A stretch of 64,000 nucleotides of DNA. Origin: Bryobacteraceae bacterium (GTDB taxonomy: Bacteria > Acidobacteriota > Terriglobia > Bryobacterales > Bryobacteraceae). The DNA is taken from the NCBI GenBank assembly GCA_030041495.1, contig JASHNT010000078.1, forward strand, positions 1 through 64,000, written 5' to 3'. Under the pieces are notes generated by a model, which was not told the origin of the DNA, did not search any database, and was given only the letters and a program-made list of their open reading frames with translations. Shown here one piece after another: positions 27,819-37,367 of the stretch. How positions within the stretch are numbered: position 1 is the first letter of the stretch; every line of letters starts with the position of its first letter. The translations under genes and the position numbers were made by a program.

Positions 27819-27899
27819 ATGGTTCCACCGCAGACCAGTTATGTCCGCTGCTGCGTTGCTGTTTCGCTCGCACTGACGGTTTCGCCGGTGCGCGGGACA

Positions 27900-27929
27900 T
27901 TAACCAGCGGCGCGCTCAAGCGGTATCGT
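27900..27929 (+). promoter_or_regulatory. Possible promoter of the slipin-to-hopanoid operon
   Basis: TTAACC (27900-27905) and TATCGT (27924-27929) are spaced 18 bases apart upstream of the slipin start at 27947, whose ribosome-binding site AAGGGGGA is strong. No other promoter-like region separates the genes until about ispH, so this could drive at least slipin to lnt. Confidence 0.3.
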
Positions 27930-27946
27930 AGACAAGGGGGATTTCC

Positions 27947-28729
27947 ATGGACCTGAACCTGACGCTCATTCCGATCGTTGTAATCGTGATTTATTTGATC
28001 TCGAGCATCAAGATTCTGGCCGAGTATGAGCGCGGGGTGATCTTCCGCCTGGGCCGGGTGCGTCCGCAGCCAAAAGGTCCGGGTGTGATTCTGGTGTTTG
28101 CGCCGATTGACCGCATCGTGCGGATTTCGTTGCGCGTGGAAGCCTTCGAAGTGCCCTCGCAGGACGTGGTCACGCGCGACAACGTTACGGTGAAGGTGAA
28201 CGCCGTGATTTACTTCCGCGTGGTCGAGCCGATCAAAGCGGTGTTGGAAGTCGCCAATTTTCTGTACGCGACTTCGCAATTGGCCCAGACCACGCTGCGC
28301 AGCGTTCTGGGCGAAGTGGAACTCGACGAATTACTGAGCCAGCGCGAGAAGTTGAACATGAAGCTGCAGGGCACGCTGGACCAACACACAGGTCCGTGGG
28401 GAGTGAAGGTTTCGATGGTCGAGGTGAAGCAGGTGGACCTGCCGGATCAGATGATCCGCGCCATCGCCCGGCAAGCGGAAGCCGAGCGCGAGCGGCGAGC
28501 GAAGATCATTCACGCCGAGGGCGAAGTGGGGGCGGCGCAGAATCTGGAACTTGCCGCGGAGATGATGGCGCGCCAGCCCATCGCGATTCAATTGCGGTAC
28601 CTGCAAACGCTGGTGGAAATCGGCTCGGAAAAGAACACAACAGTTGTCTTTCCGCTGCCCGTCGATATACTCTCGACATTAGGCCGGGCGCTGGAGCAAG
28701 CCGTAAAACCGCCGGCCAAGGATGCATAA
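27947..28729 (+). CDS. Slipin / stomatin-family SPFH protein
   Basis: A 260-residue SPFH protein. One N-terminal membrane helix ([20 protein letters not shown]) is followed by [13 protein letters not shown], the band-7 core with [19 protein letters not shown], and a charged coiled coil ([19 protein letters not shown]). Such proteins form oligomers in lipid microdomains of the inner membrane. In bacteria these domains are enriched in hopanoids or carotenoids, so its position before the hopanoid genes fits. No NfeD partner is adjacent. It overlaps the SPOR gene by eight bases. Confidence 0.92.
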   Translation: MDLNLTLIPIVVIVIYLISSIKILAEYERGVIFRLGRVRPQPKGPGVILVFAPIDRIVRISLRVEAFEVPSQDVVTRDNVTVKVNAVIYFRVVEPIKAVLEVANFLYATSQLAQTTLRSVLGEVELDELLSQREKLNMKLQGTLDQHTGPWGVKVSMVEVKQVDLPDQMIRAIARQAEAERERRAKIIHAEGEVGAAQNLELAAEMMARQPIAIQLRYLQTLVEIGSEKNTTVVFPLPVDILSTLGRALEQAVKPPAKDA

Positions 28730-29390
28730 CTTGCCGAAAAACGAAGACGGTGAATTTGAGCTGATTCTGGGGAACAAGCAGCTCCTGAGCATGTTCTTTG
28801 TGGTTGTGGTGCTGCTCGGGGTGTTTTTCGTGATGGGTTACATCGTGGGACGGAATTCCGCGCCGCTGGTAGCAGAGAAGCCGGAAGGGAAACCTCTGAC
28901 GGTGGACTCACCGGTGCCCAAGCAAGCGGCTCCGGAAGCGCCGCCTGCCTCCACTCCGGCCGCTTCGGCCCCCGCCTCGTCTGCCCCCGCGCCTGCGCCG
29001 GCCGAGAAAGCGCCGGAGGCGGCTCCGCCGCCCGCTCAGACTGCCGCGGTAGAACAGCCAAAATCCGAGCCGGCGCCGAAGCGCGAACCAAAGGCCGCAG
29101 AGAAGGCGGAAAAGACGGAGCAGGCGAAAGCGAAGGCGGCAGCGCCCGCCAACCCCGCGGTGGGCGCAACCTACCTGCAGCTATCCGCTACCGACAAAGC
29201 CGATGCCGACAAAATGGTGGAGGTTTTGCGCAAGAGCAATTTCGTGGCGCTGGACGCCGAGGTTCCGGAAAAGCCGGGCCTGTATCGCGTGCTGGTGGGG
29301 CCGATTTCTTCGGGCGAGCTGAACAAAACCAAGGCCGATCTGCAGGCCAAAGGCTTCCCCGGAAACGCGGCGATCAGGAAAACGTTTTAG
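28722..29390 (+). CDS. SPOR-domain membrane protein
   Basis: A 222-residue protein: a short cytosolic start, one membrane helix ([20 protein letters not shown], about 25-44), a long Pro/Ala/Glu-Lys linker (about 55-140), and a C-terminal SPOR domain (about 145-220) with [27 protein letters not shown] and [14 protein letters not shown] domains bind denuded septal peptidoglycan, so it probably localises at division sites. It lies between slipin and lipA in a tightly packed run; a link to division in this organism is inference. Confidence 0.85.
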   Translation: MHNLPKNEDGEFELILGNKQLLSMFFVVVVLLGVFFVMGYIVGRNSAPLVAEKPEGKPLTVDSPVPKQAAPEAPPASTPAASAPASSAPAPAPAEKAPEAAPPPAQTAAVEQPKSEPAPKREPKAAEKAEKTEQAKAKAAAPANPAVGATYLQLSATDKADADKMVEVLRKSNFVALDAEVPEKPGLYRVLVGPISSGELNKTKADLQAKGFPGNAAIRKTF

Positions 29391-29392
29391 CG

Positions 29393-30280
29393 ATGGACGG
29401 GCTGGTCCAGGTCGCGCCAGCTAACCCACGCTTGCCCGACTGGCTCAGGAAACCGACGATCCATTTTGAAGAGGTACATCGGCTCAAAACGGAGCTGCGG
29501 CGCCTGCGGCTGCACACGGTGTGCGAATCCGCGCGCTGCCCCAACTTGCATGAATGCTTCGAGCGCGGGCGCGCGACGTTCATGATTCTGGGCAATCTGT
29601 GCACGCGCGGATGCGGCTTCTGTTCGGTGCCGAAGCGCCGGCATCCGGGCGCGCTGGATCCGGAGGAGCCGGCGAACGTGGCTCGCATGGCGCGGATGAT
29701 GGGTCTGCGCTACGTGGTGATCACCAGCGTGAATCGGGACGATCTGGAAGACGGCGGGTCGCGACATTTCGCCGAAACCATCCGGCAAGTCCGGATCGCC
29801 CTGCCGGGCGCGCGAATAGAAGTGCTGACGCCGGATTTTCAGGGCTCGAAGAACGCCGTGGCTCGCGTGCTGGACGCCGCGCCGGACGTATTCAATCACA
29901 ACGTCGAGACCGTGCAAAGGCTGTACGTCCGGGTCCGGCCGCAGGCGAATTACCGGCAGTCGCTCGAAGTGCTGCGGTTCGCGAAAAGCTACCGGCCGGA
30001 AATGCTGACGAAATCCGGAGCGATGCTGGGGCTGGGCGAGACCGCGCCGGAGGTCGAGCAATTGCTGCGCGACCTTCGCGACGCGCAAGTGGATATCGCC
30101 ACGCTGGGGCAATATTTGCAGCCCACGCGCCGCAACCTTCCCGTGGCGGAATTTGTGCCGCCGGAGCGTTTTGAGGCGTATCGCGAGTTCGGATTATCGC
30201 TGGCTTTTAAGATGGTCTTCAGCGGACCGCTGGTGCGCAGTTCGTATATGGCCGACCTCGTGCACGAACGGGCGATTTAA
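29393..30280 (+). CDS. lipA: Lipoyl synthase
   Basis: A 295-residue radical-SAM enzyme inserting two sulfurs into protein-bound octanoyl groups. The auxiliary cluster cysteines are in CESARCPNLHEC and the SAM cluster in CTRGCGFC. The terminal RSSYMADL motif (the Ser ligand of the auxiliary cluster) is intact. ATG starts three bases after the SPOR stop. lipB is not in the window, although an Acidobacteriota lipA is usually paired with it, so octanoyl supply must be encoded elsewhere. It is followed without a gap by lnt. Confidence 0.95.
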   Translation: MDGLVQVAPANPRLPDWLRKPTIHFEEVHRLKTELRRLRLHTVCESARCPNLHECFERGRATFMILGNLCTRGCGFCSVPKRRHPGALDPEEPANVARMARMMGLRYVVITSVNRDDLEDGGSRHFAETIRQVRIALPGARIEVLTPDFQGSKNAVARVLDAAPDVFNHNVETVQRLYVRVRPQANYRQSLEVLRFAKSYRPEMLTKSGAMLGLGETAPEVEQLLRDLRDAQVDIATLGQYLQPTRRNLPVAEFVPPERFEAYREFGLSLAFKMVFSGPLVRSSYMADLVHERAI

Positions 30281-31690
30281 GTGAATCTGGCGTTATCGCT
30301 CGCCTCGGCCGTTCTGCTGATTCTGGTTTTCCCGCGCTTCGATTTGACTTGGCTCGCGCCGTTCGCGCTCGCTCCGCTCTTGATCGCTTGCGCGCGCGAG
30401 GCGTCCTGGAAACTCCGCTGGTTCTACGGTTGGGCCTCGGGATTCGTGTTCTGGTTCGGCGTCTGCTTTTGGATCCAATTTGTGTTGCAGGTCCATGGCG
30501 GGCTGGGGGTGCCGCTGAGCTGGGTGAGCTTCTTGTTGTTCGCGATTCTGAAGGGCCTGCACATGGCGTTGTTCGCCACGGTTGCCGGGTGGCTGATACG
30601 CAAGCCGTCGGCGCTGGCGGCGATCCCGGCGTGGTGGACCGGCCTGGAGCGAACGCACGGCGATTTCGGCTTCGCGTGGCTCGACCTGGGCAACGCGGGA
30701 ATCGGCATGCCAGTCGCGATGCGCCTTGCGCCGTGGGTGGGCGTGTATGGGCTCTCGTTCGTGTTCGCAATGCTGGGGTGCGCGGTGGCCCTAGTGGTGC
30801 TGCGGCGTCCGCGGATGCAAATGGCGTGGCTGGCTGCGTTGCTGATCCTGCCTCTGTTTCCCGCTCTGCCCCGCCCCACCCCCGGAAACGAACCAGTGCG
30901 CGTGGTGCAGCCCAATGTGGACACGGAAGCGGATTTCACCCAGGCCTCGATGGACGAACTATCGGATCAAATGGAGGCGTTGTCGCGAGCGCCCGGGATT
31001 CCGCTGATCGTGTGGCCGGAGTGGCCGGCTCCGTTCGACATGACGCCGTCCTACCGGGCCTACATCGCGAACATTGCGCGGACGTCCGAAGCCTGGGTCA
31101 TGTTCAACGGCGTGGCGCGGACTCCGCGCGGTGAGCCGCTCAATTCCGCATTTCTGGTGAATCCGCACGGAGTCATTGTGAACCGCTATGACCAGATCAA
31201 CCTGGTTCCCTTCGGCGAGTACGTGCCGCCGCCGTTCGGCTGGGTGAACCGCATCACCAAGGAGACCAGCGATTTTGTGCCTGGAAACCGGGTAGTAGTG
31301 TTTCCAGACGGCGGGCATAAGCTGGGGATTTTCATTTGCTACGAAGCGGCTTTCCCGGAACTGGTACGGCAGTTCGCCGGCGATGGCGCGGAGGCGTTGT
31401 TTAATCTCTCCAACGACGGGTACTTCGGGCACAGCGAGGCGCGGGAGCAACACCTTAACCTGGCGCGGATGCGGGCGGCGGAGAACCGGCGGTGGCTGCT
31501 GTTCGCCACCAATGACGGAATCACGGCGATGGTCGACCCAGCGGGGCGGGTTACAGCCCGTTTACCCCCCTACCGTCAGCTCGCCGCGGACATGCAGTAT
31601 CAGTACGCGTCCGGGACCACGTTCTATACCCGCCACGGGGATTGGTTTGCCTGGGGTTGCCTGATCGCGGGATTGGGTGCGTTGCTATAA
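30281..31690 (+). CDS. lnt: Apolipoprotein N-acyltransferase, possibly altered active site
   Basis: A 469-residue protein with about 6-7 N-terminal membrane helices (residues 1-195) and a nitrilase-like domain (about 205-445). Family members add the third acyl chain to lipoproteins. The catalytic Glu is E247 in VWPEW and the nucleophile is C353 in IFICYEA. At the lysine position of the usual YxKxxLVPFGE motif the sequence reads RYDQINLVPFGEY, giving Q305 instead of Lys. GLU of GEY is kept. The start is a GTG directly after the lipA stop. The change could inactivate the enzyme or reflect an alternative lysine. Confidence 0.88.
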   Translation: MNLALSLASAVLLILVFPRFDLTWLAPFALAPLLIACAREASWKLRWFYGWASGFVFWFGVCFWIQFVLQVHGGLGVPLSWVSFLLFAILKGLHMALFATVAGWLIRKPSALAAIPAWWTGLERTHGDFGFAWLDLGNAGIGMPVAMRLAPWVGVYGLSFVFAMLGCAVALVVLRRPRMQMAWLAALLILPLFPALPRPTPGNEPVRVVQPNVDTEADFTQASMDELSDQMEALSRAPGIPLIVWPEWPAPFDMTPSYRAYIANIARTSEAWVMFNGVARTPRGEPLNSAFLVNPHGVIVNRYDQINLVPFGEYVPPPFGWVNRITKETSDFVPGNRVVVFPDGGHKLGIFICYEAAFPELVRQFAGDGAEALFNLSNDGYFGHSEAREQHLNLARMRAAENRRWLLFATNDGITAMVDPAGRVTARLPPYRQLAADMQYQYASGTTFYTRHGDWFAWGCLIAGLGALL

Positions 31691-31726
31691 AGAACCACGA
31701 CCGGCCTTTCTGCATACCGGCTTTGC

Positions 31727-31732
31727 TATAAT
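31727..31732 (+). promoter_or_regulatory. -10 box TATAAT at the ispH start
   Basis: A perfect TATAAT overlaps the first ATG (31731) of ispH. If used, transcription starts near 31739 and translation would begin at ATG 31743 with a very short leader. This would be an internal promoter giving separate control of the hopanoid half of the run. The -35 region is weak. Confidence 0.4.
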
Positions 31733-32726
31733 GGCGGAGTCTATGGCGGCTACGGCAAAGAAGATTATCCTGTTGAGACCACGGGGCTTCTGCGCGGGAG
31801 TGGTGCGCGCAATCGACGTTGTCAAGATCGCGCTGAACCTGTACGGCGCGCCGATTTACGTGCGCAAGGAGATCGTCCATAACCGGCACGTTGTGGATGA
31901 GTTGCGCGGCGCCGGGGCGATTTTCATCGAGGAGCTGGATGAGGTGCCGGCCGGCGCCCGGGTCATCTTCAGCGCTCACGGGGTCGCGCCGTCAGTTCGC
32001 GAAGACGCGCGGACGCGCAGCTTGAAGGTGATCGACGCAACCTGCCCTCTGGTCACCAAAGTGCACCTGGAAGCGGTGAAGTTCGCGCGCAAAGGCTACA
32101 CCATCGTGTTGATCGGGCACAAGGATCACGATGAAGTGATCGGGACTTTGGGAGAGGCGCCTGAGTCGACCGTCCTGGTGTCGACGGTCGAGGATGTGGA
32201 CCGGCTGGAGGTGGCGGATCCGGAGCGGGTGTCCTTCATCACGCAGACCACGTTGAGCTTGGATGAAACCCGAGACATCGTGGGGCGTCTAAAAGAGCGT
32301 TACCCGAAGATTCAGGGGCCCGCGGCGCAAGACATCTGCTACGCGACGGAAAACCGCCAGTTGGCGGTGAAAGCTGTGGTGCCGCTGTGCCAAATGCTAC
32401 TCGTGGTGGGCTCCCAGAACAGTTCGAATTCCCGGCGCTTGGTTGAGGTATGCCAGAAGATCGGCGTGCCGGCCTACCTGATCGACGATGTGAGCGAAGT
32501 GCAACCGGCCTGGCTCAAGGGAGTGGAGACGGTAGCGGTGACCGCGGGGGCTTCGGCTCCAGAGAACCTGGTGGAGCAATTGATTCATTCGCTTCAGCAA
32601 CGCGGCTACTCCGAGCTGGAAGAAATGGAGATCAAGGAGGAAGACGTGCGTTTCAACCTCCCGACTGAGCTGGCGCGTGCGCCGCAACTCAAAACGGTTC
32701 AGATCCAGACCAGCGCGCGTGTATGA
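31731..32726 (+). CDS. ispH: 4-hydroxy-3-methylbut-2-enyl diphosphate reductase
   Basis: About 331 residues. It is the last enzyme of the MEP pathway, making IPP and DMAPP with a [4Fe-4S] cluster. Cluster cysteines lie in RGFCAGVVRAI, DATCPLVTKVH and DICYATENRQ. The SQNSSNSRRLVEV and TAGASAPENLVEQL motifs bind the diphosphate. The start is ATG 31731 or, if the overlapping TATAAT is active, ATG 31743. The stop overlaps the shc start (ATGA), so isoprenoid precursor synthesis is coupled to cyclisation. Confidence 0.95.
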   Translation: MAESMAATAKKIILLRPRGFCAGVVRAIDVVKIALNLYGAPIYVRKEIVHNRHVVDELRGAGAIFIEELDEVPAGARVIFSAHGVAPSVREDARTRSLKVIDATCPLVTKVHLEAVKFARKGYTIVLIGHKDHDEVIGTLGEAPESTVLVSTVEDVDRLEVADPERVSFITQTTLSLDETRDIVGRLKERYPKIQGPAAQDICYATENRQLAVKAVVPLCQMLLVVGSQNSSNSRRLVEVCQKIGVPAYLIDDVSEVQPAWLKGVETVAVTAGASAPENLVEQLIHSLQQRGYSELEEMEIKEEDVRFNLPTELARAPQLKTVQIQTSARV

Positions 32727-34648
32727 GCCCTAGCCTGCAGATCGGCGAAGCGTTACTCGACGCGGCGCGCGACACGATGCGCCGCGGCGCCGCTTATCTT
32801 CTATCCCTGCAAAAGAAGGAAGGCTACTGGTGGGCCGATCTCACTGCGGACAGCACGCTCGAAGCCGATTACGTGCTGCTGGAGTTGTGGCTTCATCCGC
32901 CCCAGAACGGCTTGTGGAGTCCGCCCAGCAAAGCGTTGATCGATAGAGCCGCTCGCTCCATTGTTGAGCGGCAGTTGCCCGATGGCGGGTTCAATATCTA
33001 CGCTCACGGCCCATCGGAGCTCAATGCGACGATCAAGGCGTATACGGCTCTGAAGCTGGCCGGTTTTCCGGCGGATGATCCCACTCTGGCGCGGGCTAGG
33101 GAGCGGATTCTGGCTTTGGGCGGGTTGGCCGCCGCCAATAGCTACGTCAAGATCAATCTCAGCCTGTTCGGGCTATTTCCGAGGGGGCATGCGCCGTCGA
33201 TCCCACCCGAGTTGATGCTGCTGGGCAACCTGATTTACGAAATGTCATCGTGGACCAGGGCAATCGTGATCCCGCTATCGGTGCTGAATGCGATCGGCGG
33301 TCAGAGGCCGGTGCCCAAAGGGATGACGCTGGAGGAGCTGTTCGTTCCCGGCGTTCCGCTGAGCTTCAAGAATCACGAAGGCTTGTTTAGCTGGCGCAAT
33401 TTCTTTCTGCAGGCCGATCGTGTCCTGAAGCTGTGGGAGCGGTTCGGCCCACGCGGCATTCGCACGCGCGCGATCCGGCGCGCCGAACAATGGGTGCTGC
33501 AGCACACGCGTTATTCCGGTGGACTGGGCGCAATTTACCCGTCCATGATGTACGCAGTGATGATGCTGGACCTGCTGGGCTATGCCGAAGATCATCCGGC
33601 ACGGGTGGAAGCCACGGCGCAATTCATGAATCTGCTGGTGGATGATGAGCGCGGTTTCTTCTTCCAGCCCTGCTTCTCGGTGTTGTGGGATACGGCGATC
33701 GTGGTTTACGCGCTGGGCGAATCGGCCGAGGCCACTCCGGCCGCGCTGGAGCGGGCCGCCGATTGGATGCTGGCAAAAGAGATCCGCCGCAAGGGCGATT
33801 GGTCCGTGAAGCGTCCCCACGCCGAGCCCTCCGGCTGGGCTTTCGAGTTCGACAACGAATTTTATCCCGATATCGACGACACGGCGCAGGTGTTGCTGGC
33901 CTTGAACCGCGCTCACGGCGCGAATTCCACCAAGCAGGAAGCGTGTATCCGGCGTGCCGTGGATTGGCTGTTGGCGATGCAGGGCGCCGATGGAGGCTGG
34001 GCGGCGTTCGACGTCGACAACACTTGGAATTTCTTGAGCTCGGTGCCGTTTGCGGATCACAACGCCATGTTGGACCCTGCCTGCCCGGATATTACGGGAC
34101 GGGTTCTGGAAGCGCTGATCGGCTGTGGCCTGCACGCCGACCATCCGGCGGTCCAGCGCGGCGTCGAATTCCTCAAGCGCACCCAGGAAATCGACGGGAG
34201 CTGGTACGGGCGCTGGGGCGTGGACTATATCTACGGCACATTCCTGGCACTGCGCGGGTTGCGCGCGGCCGGCGAGGGCGATCGCGAAGCTTACATCCTG
34301 CGCGCGGGCGAATGGCTGCGCTCGATCCAGAATGCCGATGGCGGCTGGGGGGAAAGCTGCGCCAGCTACGACAACAAAACCTTCACTCCGGGGCCGAGCA
34401 CGCCTTCGCAGACGGCGTGGGCCGTACTGGGCTTGCTGGCCAGCGGCGACACCAACTCCGAAAGCGTCGCCAAAGGCGTGGAATGGCTGGTGGAGCATCA
34501 ACGCGCCGACGGTGGCTGGGATGAGGATTATTCCACCGGGACCGGATTCCCAGCCGTGTTCTACCTGAAATATCACCTGTATCGAAACTCCTTTCCCGTG
34601 CTGGCGCTGGCCGCCTATCGAAAAGCCAAAGGAGTTGCACGCACATGA
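32723..34648 (+). CDS. shc: Squalene-hopene cyclase
   Basis: A 641-residue terpene cyclase that folds squalene to hopene/hopanol at the inner membrane. The protonating DxDD motif is DIDDTA with D383, D385 and D386. QW repeats (for example QKKEGYWWADL, MQGADGGWAAF, TQEIDGSWYGRW and QNADGGWGESC) are spread along the protein as in the family. Length is normal. The start ATG overlaps the ispH stop. It is followed by hpnA. Confidence 0.96.
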   Translation: MSPSLQIGEALLDAARDTMRRGAAYLLSLQKKEGYWWADLTADSTLEADYVLLELWLHPPQNGLWSPPSKALIDRAARSIVERQLPDGGFNIYAHGPSELNATIKAYTALKLAGFPADDPTLARARERILALGGLAAANSYVKINLSLFGLFPRGHAPSIPPELMLLGNLIYEMSSWTRAIVIPLSVLNAIGGQRPVPKGMTLEELFVPGVPLSFKNHEGLFSWRNFFLQADRVLKLWERFGPRGIRTRAIRRAEQWVLQHTRYSGGLGAIYPSMMYAVMMLDLLGYAEDHPARVEATAQFMNLLVDDERGFFFQPCFSVLWDTAIVVYALGESAEATPAALERAADWMLAKEIRRKGDWSVKRPHAEPSGWAFEFDNEFYPDIDDTAQVLLALNRAHGANSTKQEACIRRAVDWLLAMQGADGGWAAFDVDNTWNFLSSVPFADHNAMLDPACPDITGRVLEALIGCGLHADHPAVQRGVEFLKRTQEIDGSWYGRWGVDYIYGTFLALRGLRAAGEGDREAYILRAGEWLRSIQNADGGWGESCASYDNKTFTPGPSTPSQTAWAVLGLLASGDTNSESVAKGVEWLVEHQRADGGWDEDYSTGTGFPAVFYLKYHLYRNSFPVLALAAYRKAKGVART

Positions 34649-34664
34649 GAGTTTCGTCCTCGCG

Positions 34665-35645
34665 GTGAAACCGATTCTGGTCACGGGCGCTACCGGTTTC
34701 GTGGGCTGGCACGTGGCGCGAAAGCTGATCGAGCAGGGCGCATGGATACGCGTGCTGGTGCGAGACCCTGCGCGGCTTCGGGAATTGCCCGAGGCTCAGC
34801 CGGTGACCGGCGATTTGCGGGACCGTGCGTCGCTGGAGCGCGCGGTTGCCGGATGCAGCGTCGTCTATCACGTGGCCGCGGATTACCGTTTGTGGACCAG
34901 GCAGCCTGATGAAATGTACCGCACTAACGTCGACGGGACCCGAAGCCTTTTGGAAGCGGCTCAAAAGGCCCGTGTCGACCGGTTGGTCTACACCAGCACC
35001 GTGGGCTGCATCGGAGTACCGAAGGATGGATTGGGTTGCGAGGAGACACCGGTGAATCTGGAAGAAATGACCGGACCTTACAAGCGATCTAAGTTCCTTG
35101 CGGAGCGTGTGGCTTTGGAATTTGCGGCGCAGGGATTCCCGGTGGTGATTGTGAACCCGACCGCGCCGGTGGGCGATCACGATTTCAAGCCCACCCCGAC
35201 TGGCAAGGTACTGCTGGACTTCGCCAGCGGGAAAATGCCGGCGTTCATGGACACCGGGCTGAACCTGGTGGACGTGCGGGACGTGGCCCAGGGACACCTG
35301 ACGGCGTGCGACCGCGGTAAAGTAGGGGAGCGATACATCCTGGGGTCCGAAAATCTGACCCTGCAAGGGATTTTCTGCGCATTGGAGCAAATTACAGGCC
35401 GTCCCGCGCCAAAAATGCGCATCCCTTACGGCGTGGCTCTCGCCGCGGGAGCGGTCTCGACCGGATGGGCCAACGTGACCGGGCGGGAGCCGCGGGCTCC
35501 GCTGGATGGCGTGCGGATGGCACGAAAGAAGATGTGGGTCAGCCATGAAAAGGCGGCCCGGGAATTGGACTACACACCCACACCAGTTCGCCAGGCGCTA
35601 GGCCGGGCGGTGGAGTGGTTTCAGGGAAACGGGTATTGCGCGTGA
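34665..35645 (+). CDS. hpnA: Hopanoid-associated epimerase HpnA
   Basis: A 326-residue extended SDR. The NAD-binding VTGATGFVGWHVA motif comes right after the GTG start at 34665, which is preferred over TTG 34635 that overlaps shc. A YKRSKFLAE segment holds the catalytic YxxxK, and NPTAPVGDHDFKPTPTGK is typical of HpnA. In other bacteria hpnA accompanies hopanoid side-chain genes, but its reaction has not been settled. Its stop overlaps the hpnG GTG start. Confidence 0.9.
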   Translation: MKPILVTGATGFVGWHVARKLIEQGAWIRVLVRDPARLRELPEAQPVTGDLRDRASLERAVAGCSVVYHVAADYRLWTRQPDEMYRTNVDGTRSLLEAAQKARVDRLVYTSTVGCIGVPKDGLGCEETPVNLEEMTGPYKRSKFLAERVALEFAAQGFPVVIVNPTAPVGDHDFKPTPTGKVLLDFASGKMPAFMDTGLNLVDVRDVAQGHLTACDRGKVGERYILGSENLTLQGIFCALEQITGRPAPKMRIPYGVALAAGAVSTGWANVTGREPRAPLDGVRMARKKMWVSHEKAARELDYTPTPVRQALGRAVEWFQGNGYCA

Positions 35646-36262
35646 AAGGCCTGGTCGAAACGGAATCGCTTACCTGGCTGATCGTCGCATCCGAGCAGCG
35701 GGAGCTGGCTCGGATCGCGCGGCGGCCGGGATGGCTGCTGCTGGCCAGCGGTCCTGGATCCCGTCTGGTGTCGGAGGCGCTGCGCGAGAAGCGCGCGGTG
35801 GATGGAATCGTTAGCGTCGGGTTTTGCGGCGCACTGGACCCGGCGCTGGAGATCGGCGATATCGTCGTGGCCGGCGGCGAGGTCGAATCCGCGCGGCGCT
35901 TTGTGCGCGGCGAGATTTTGTCCACGGATCGCGTGGCGGTGACCGCGGCGGAAAAGCGCGCGCTGCGCCAACGCACCGGAGCGATCGCCGTGGAGATGGA
36001 ATCGGCGGCGGCCGCGGCCAAGGCTCGCGAGTGGGGCGTGCCCTTCCGCTGCATCAAGGTCGTGTCCGATACCGCGAACGAAGACATGCCTCTCGATTTC
36101 AACCAATATCGCAATGCCGCGGGGCAGTTTTCGCGCGGCCAGATCGCGCTGGCGGCCCTGCGCCGGCCCTTGACCCTGATTCCAGCGCTACGGCGCCTGG
36201 ACCGGAATTGCCGCATCGCCGCCGAAAAACTAGGAGAATTTCTTGCCGACTGCCAACTCTGA
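35642..36262 (+). CDS. hpnG: Hopanoid nucleosidase/phosphorylase HpnG-like
   Basis: About 206 residues from GTG 35642 (GTGA overlap with hpnA). Nucleoside phosphorylase fold: LLLASGPGS, IVSVGFCGALDP, the EMESAAAA motif that binds the ribose, and the DTANEDMPLD loop. HpnG removes adenine from adenosylhopane to give (phospho)ribosylhopane. The protein is short for a phosphorylase, as HpnG proteins are. HpnH, which makes the substrate, is not in the window. Its end overlaps the TTG start of the next dehydrogenase by 20 bases. Confidence 0.87.
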   Translation: MKGLVETESLTWLIVASEQRELARIARRPGWLLLASGPGSRLVSEALREKRAVDGIVSVGFCGALDPALEIGDIVVAGGEVESARRFVRGEILSTDRVAVTAAEKRALRQRTGAIAVEMESAAAAAKAREWGVPFRCIKVVSDTANEDMPLDFNQYRNAAGQFSRGQIALAALRRPLTLIPALRRLDRNCRIAAEKLGEFLADCQL

Positions 36263-37367
36263 GGGGGCTTCCGCCCCTATTGTTGCCGCGGAGATCGCGG
36301 TGACCACGCCGGCGGTTATGAATGCCGCGGTCTACAAAGGATCGAGCGTTGTGGAAGTGGATTCCGTTCCGGTTCCGAAGATTGGGCCGGGCGAGATCCT
36401 GATTCGCGTGGAAACCTGCGGCATCTGCCACACGGATCTCAAAAAAATCGCCTATAACCTGCTGCCCGCGCCGCGCATTTATGGGCACGAGACGGCAGGG
36501 GTGGTCGCGGAGGTGGGAACGGGGGTTACGCGCTACTCGCCGGGCGACCGCGTGATCGTGTTCCATCACATTCCTTGCGGGAGCTGTTTTTATTGCCGGC
36601 GTAAATTGTACGCCCAGTGTCCGGTGTACAAGAAGGTCGGCGTGACGGCCGGGTACGAGCCGGCCGGCGGCGGTTTCGCGCAATACGTGCGCGCAATGGA
36701 TTGGATCGTGGAGCGCGGAGTAGAGAAGATCCCGCACGGGGTTTCCTTCGATCAAGCGTGTTTCGTCGAGCCAGTGAATACGATCCTGAAAGGCGTGAAA
36801 CAGGTCGATCCGCAAGACGGGGACGTGGTGGCAATTTTGGGCCAGGGGCCGATCGGTTTGATCTTCACGATGATCGTGGCACGGAGCGGAGCGCGGATTA
36901 TTGCGACCGACACGATGCCGGGGCGGCGGGAGCTCGCCTGTAAATTTGGCGCTGAGGAGGCGTTCGATCCGCGAAAAGGCAATCTCGAAAAGGCCGCCTT
37001 CCGGATGACGGATGGCCGCGGAGCCGACATCGTGATTGTAGCCGCCTCGGCGCCGGGAATCGTGGAGCAGGCGGTAGCCTGTTCGCGGCCGGGGGCCCGG
37101 ATCTTACTTTTTGCGCAAACTTCGCACCAGGAGCGAATCGAAGTGTCGGGCGCGGCCATCTGCATGGAGGAGCGGACTTTGTGCGGCGCCTACAGCGCGT
37201 CGGTGGATTTGCAGAGGGAATCGGCGGAGCTGGTGTTCAGCGGCGCCTTACCGGTGGAGCGGTTGATTTCGCATCGCTATCCGCTTCGCCGAATCCATGA
37301 AGGGATTGAACGTGCATTGCATCCCGCCGACGGATCATTGAAGATAGTGGTACAGCCTCAGAGGTGA
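36243..37367 (+). CDS. Zinc-dependent medium-chain dehydrogenase 1 (hopanoid operon)
   Basis: A 374-residue MDR-family dehydrogenase. Catalytic zinc ligands are in CGICHTD (C62) and GHE (H82); four structural zinc cysteines are in the PCGSCFYCRRKLYAQC stretch (C112, C115, C118, C126). A Rossmann stretch AILGQGPIGLIF binds NAD(P). The TTG start is supported by AGGAG at 36232-36236, six bases upstream, though homology-like sequence begins near MNAAVYKG (ATG 36318). It lies immediately after hpnG and overlaps the next dehydrogenase (GTGA). Substrate is unknown; a ribosyl-hopane sugar is a candidate by context. Confidence 0.88.
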   Translation: MPTANSEGASAPIVAAEIAVTTPAVMNAAVYKGSSVVEVDSVPVPKIGPGEILIRVETCGICHTDLKKIAYNLLPAPRIYGHETAGVVAEVGTGVTRYSPGDRVIVFHHIPCGSCFYCRRKLYAQCPVYKKVGVTAGYEPAGGGFAQYVRAMDWIVERGVEKIPHGVSFDQACFVEPVNTILKGVKQVDPQDGDVVAILGQGPIGLIFTMIVARSGARIIATDTMPGRRELACKFGAEEAFDPRKGNLEKAAFRMTDGRGADIVIVAASAPGIVEQAVACSRPGARILLFAQTSHQERIEVSGAAICMEERTLCGAYSASVDLQRESAELVFSGALPVERLISHRYPLRRIHEGIERALHPADGSLKIVVQPQR

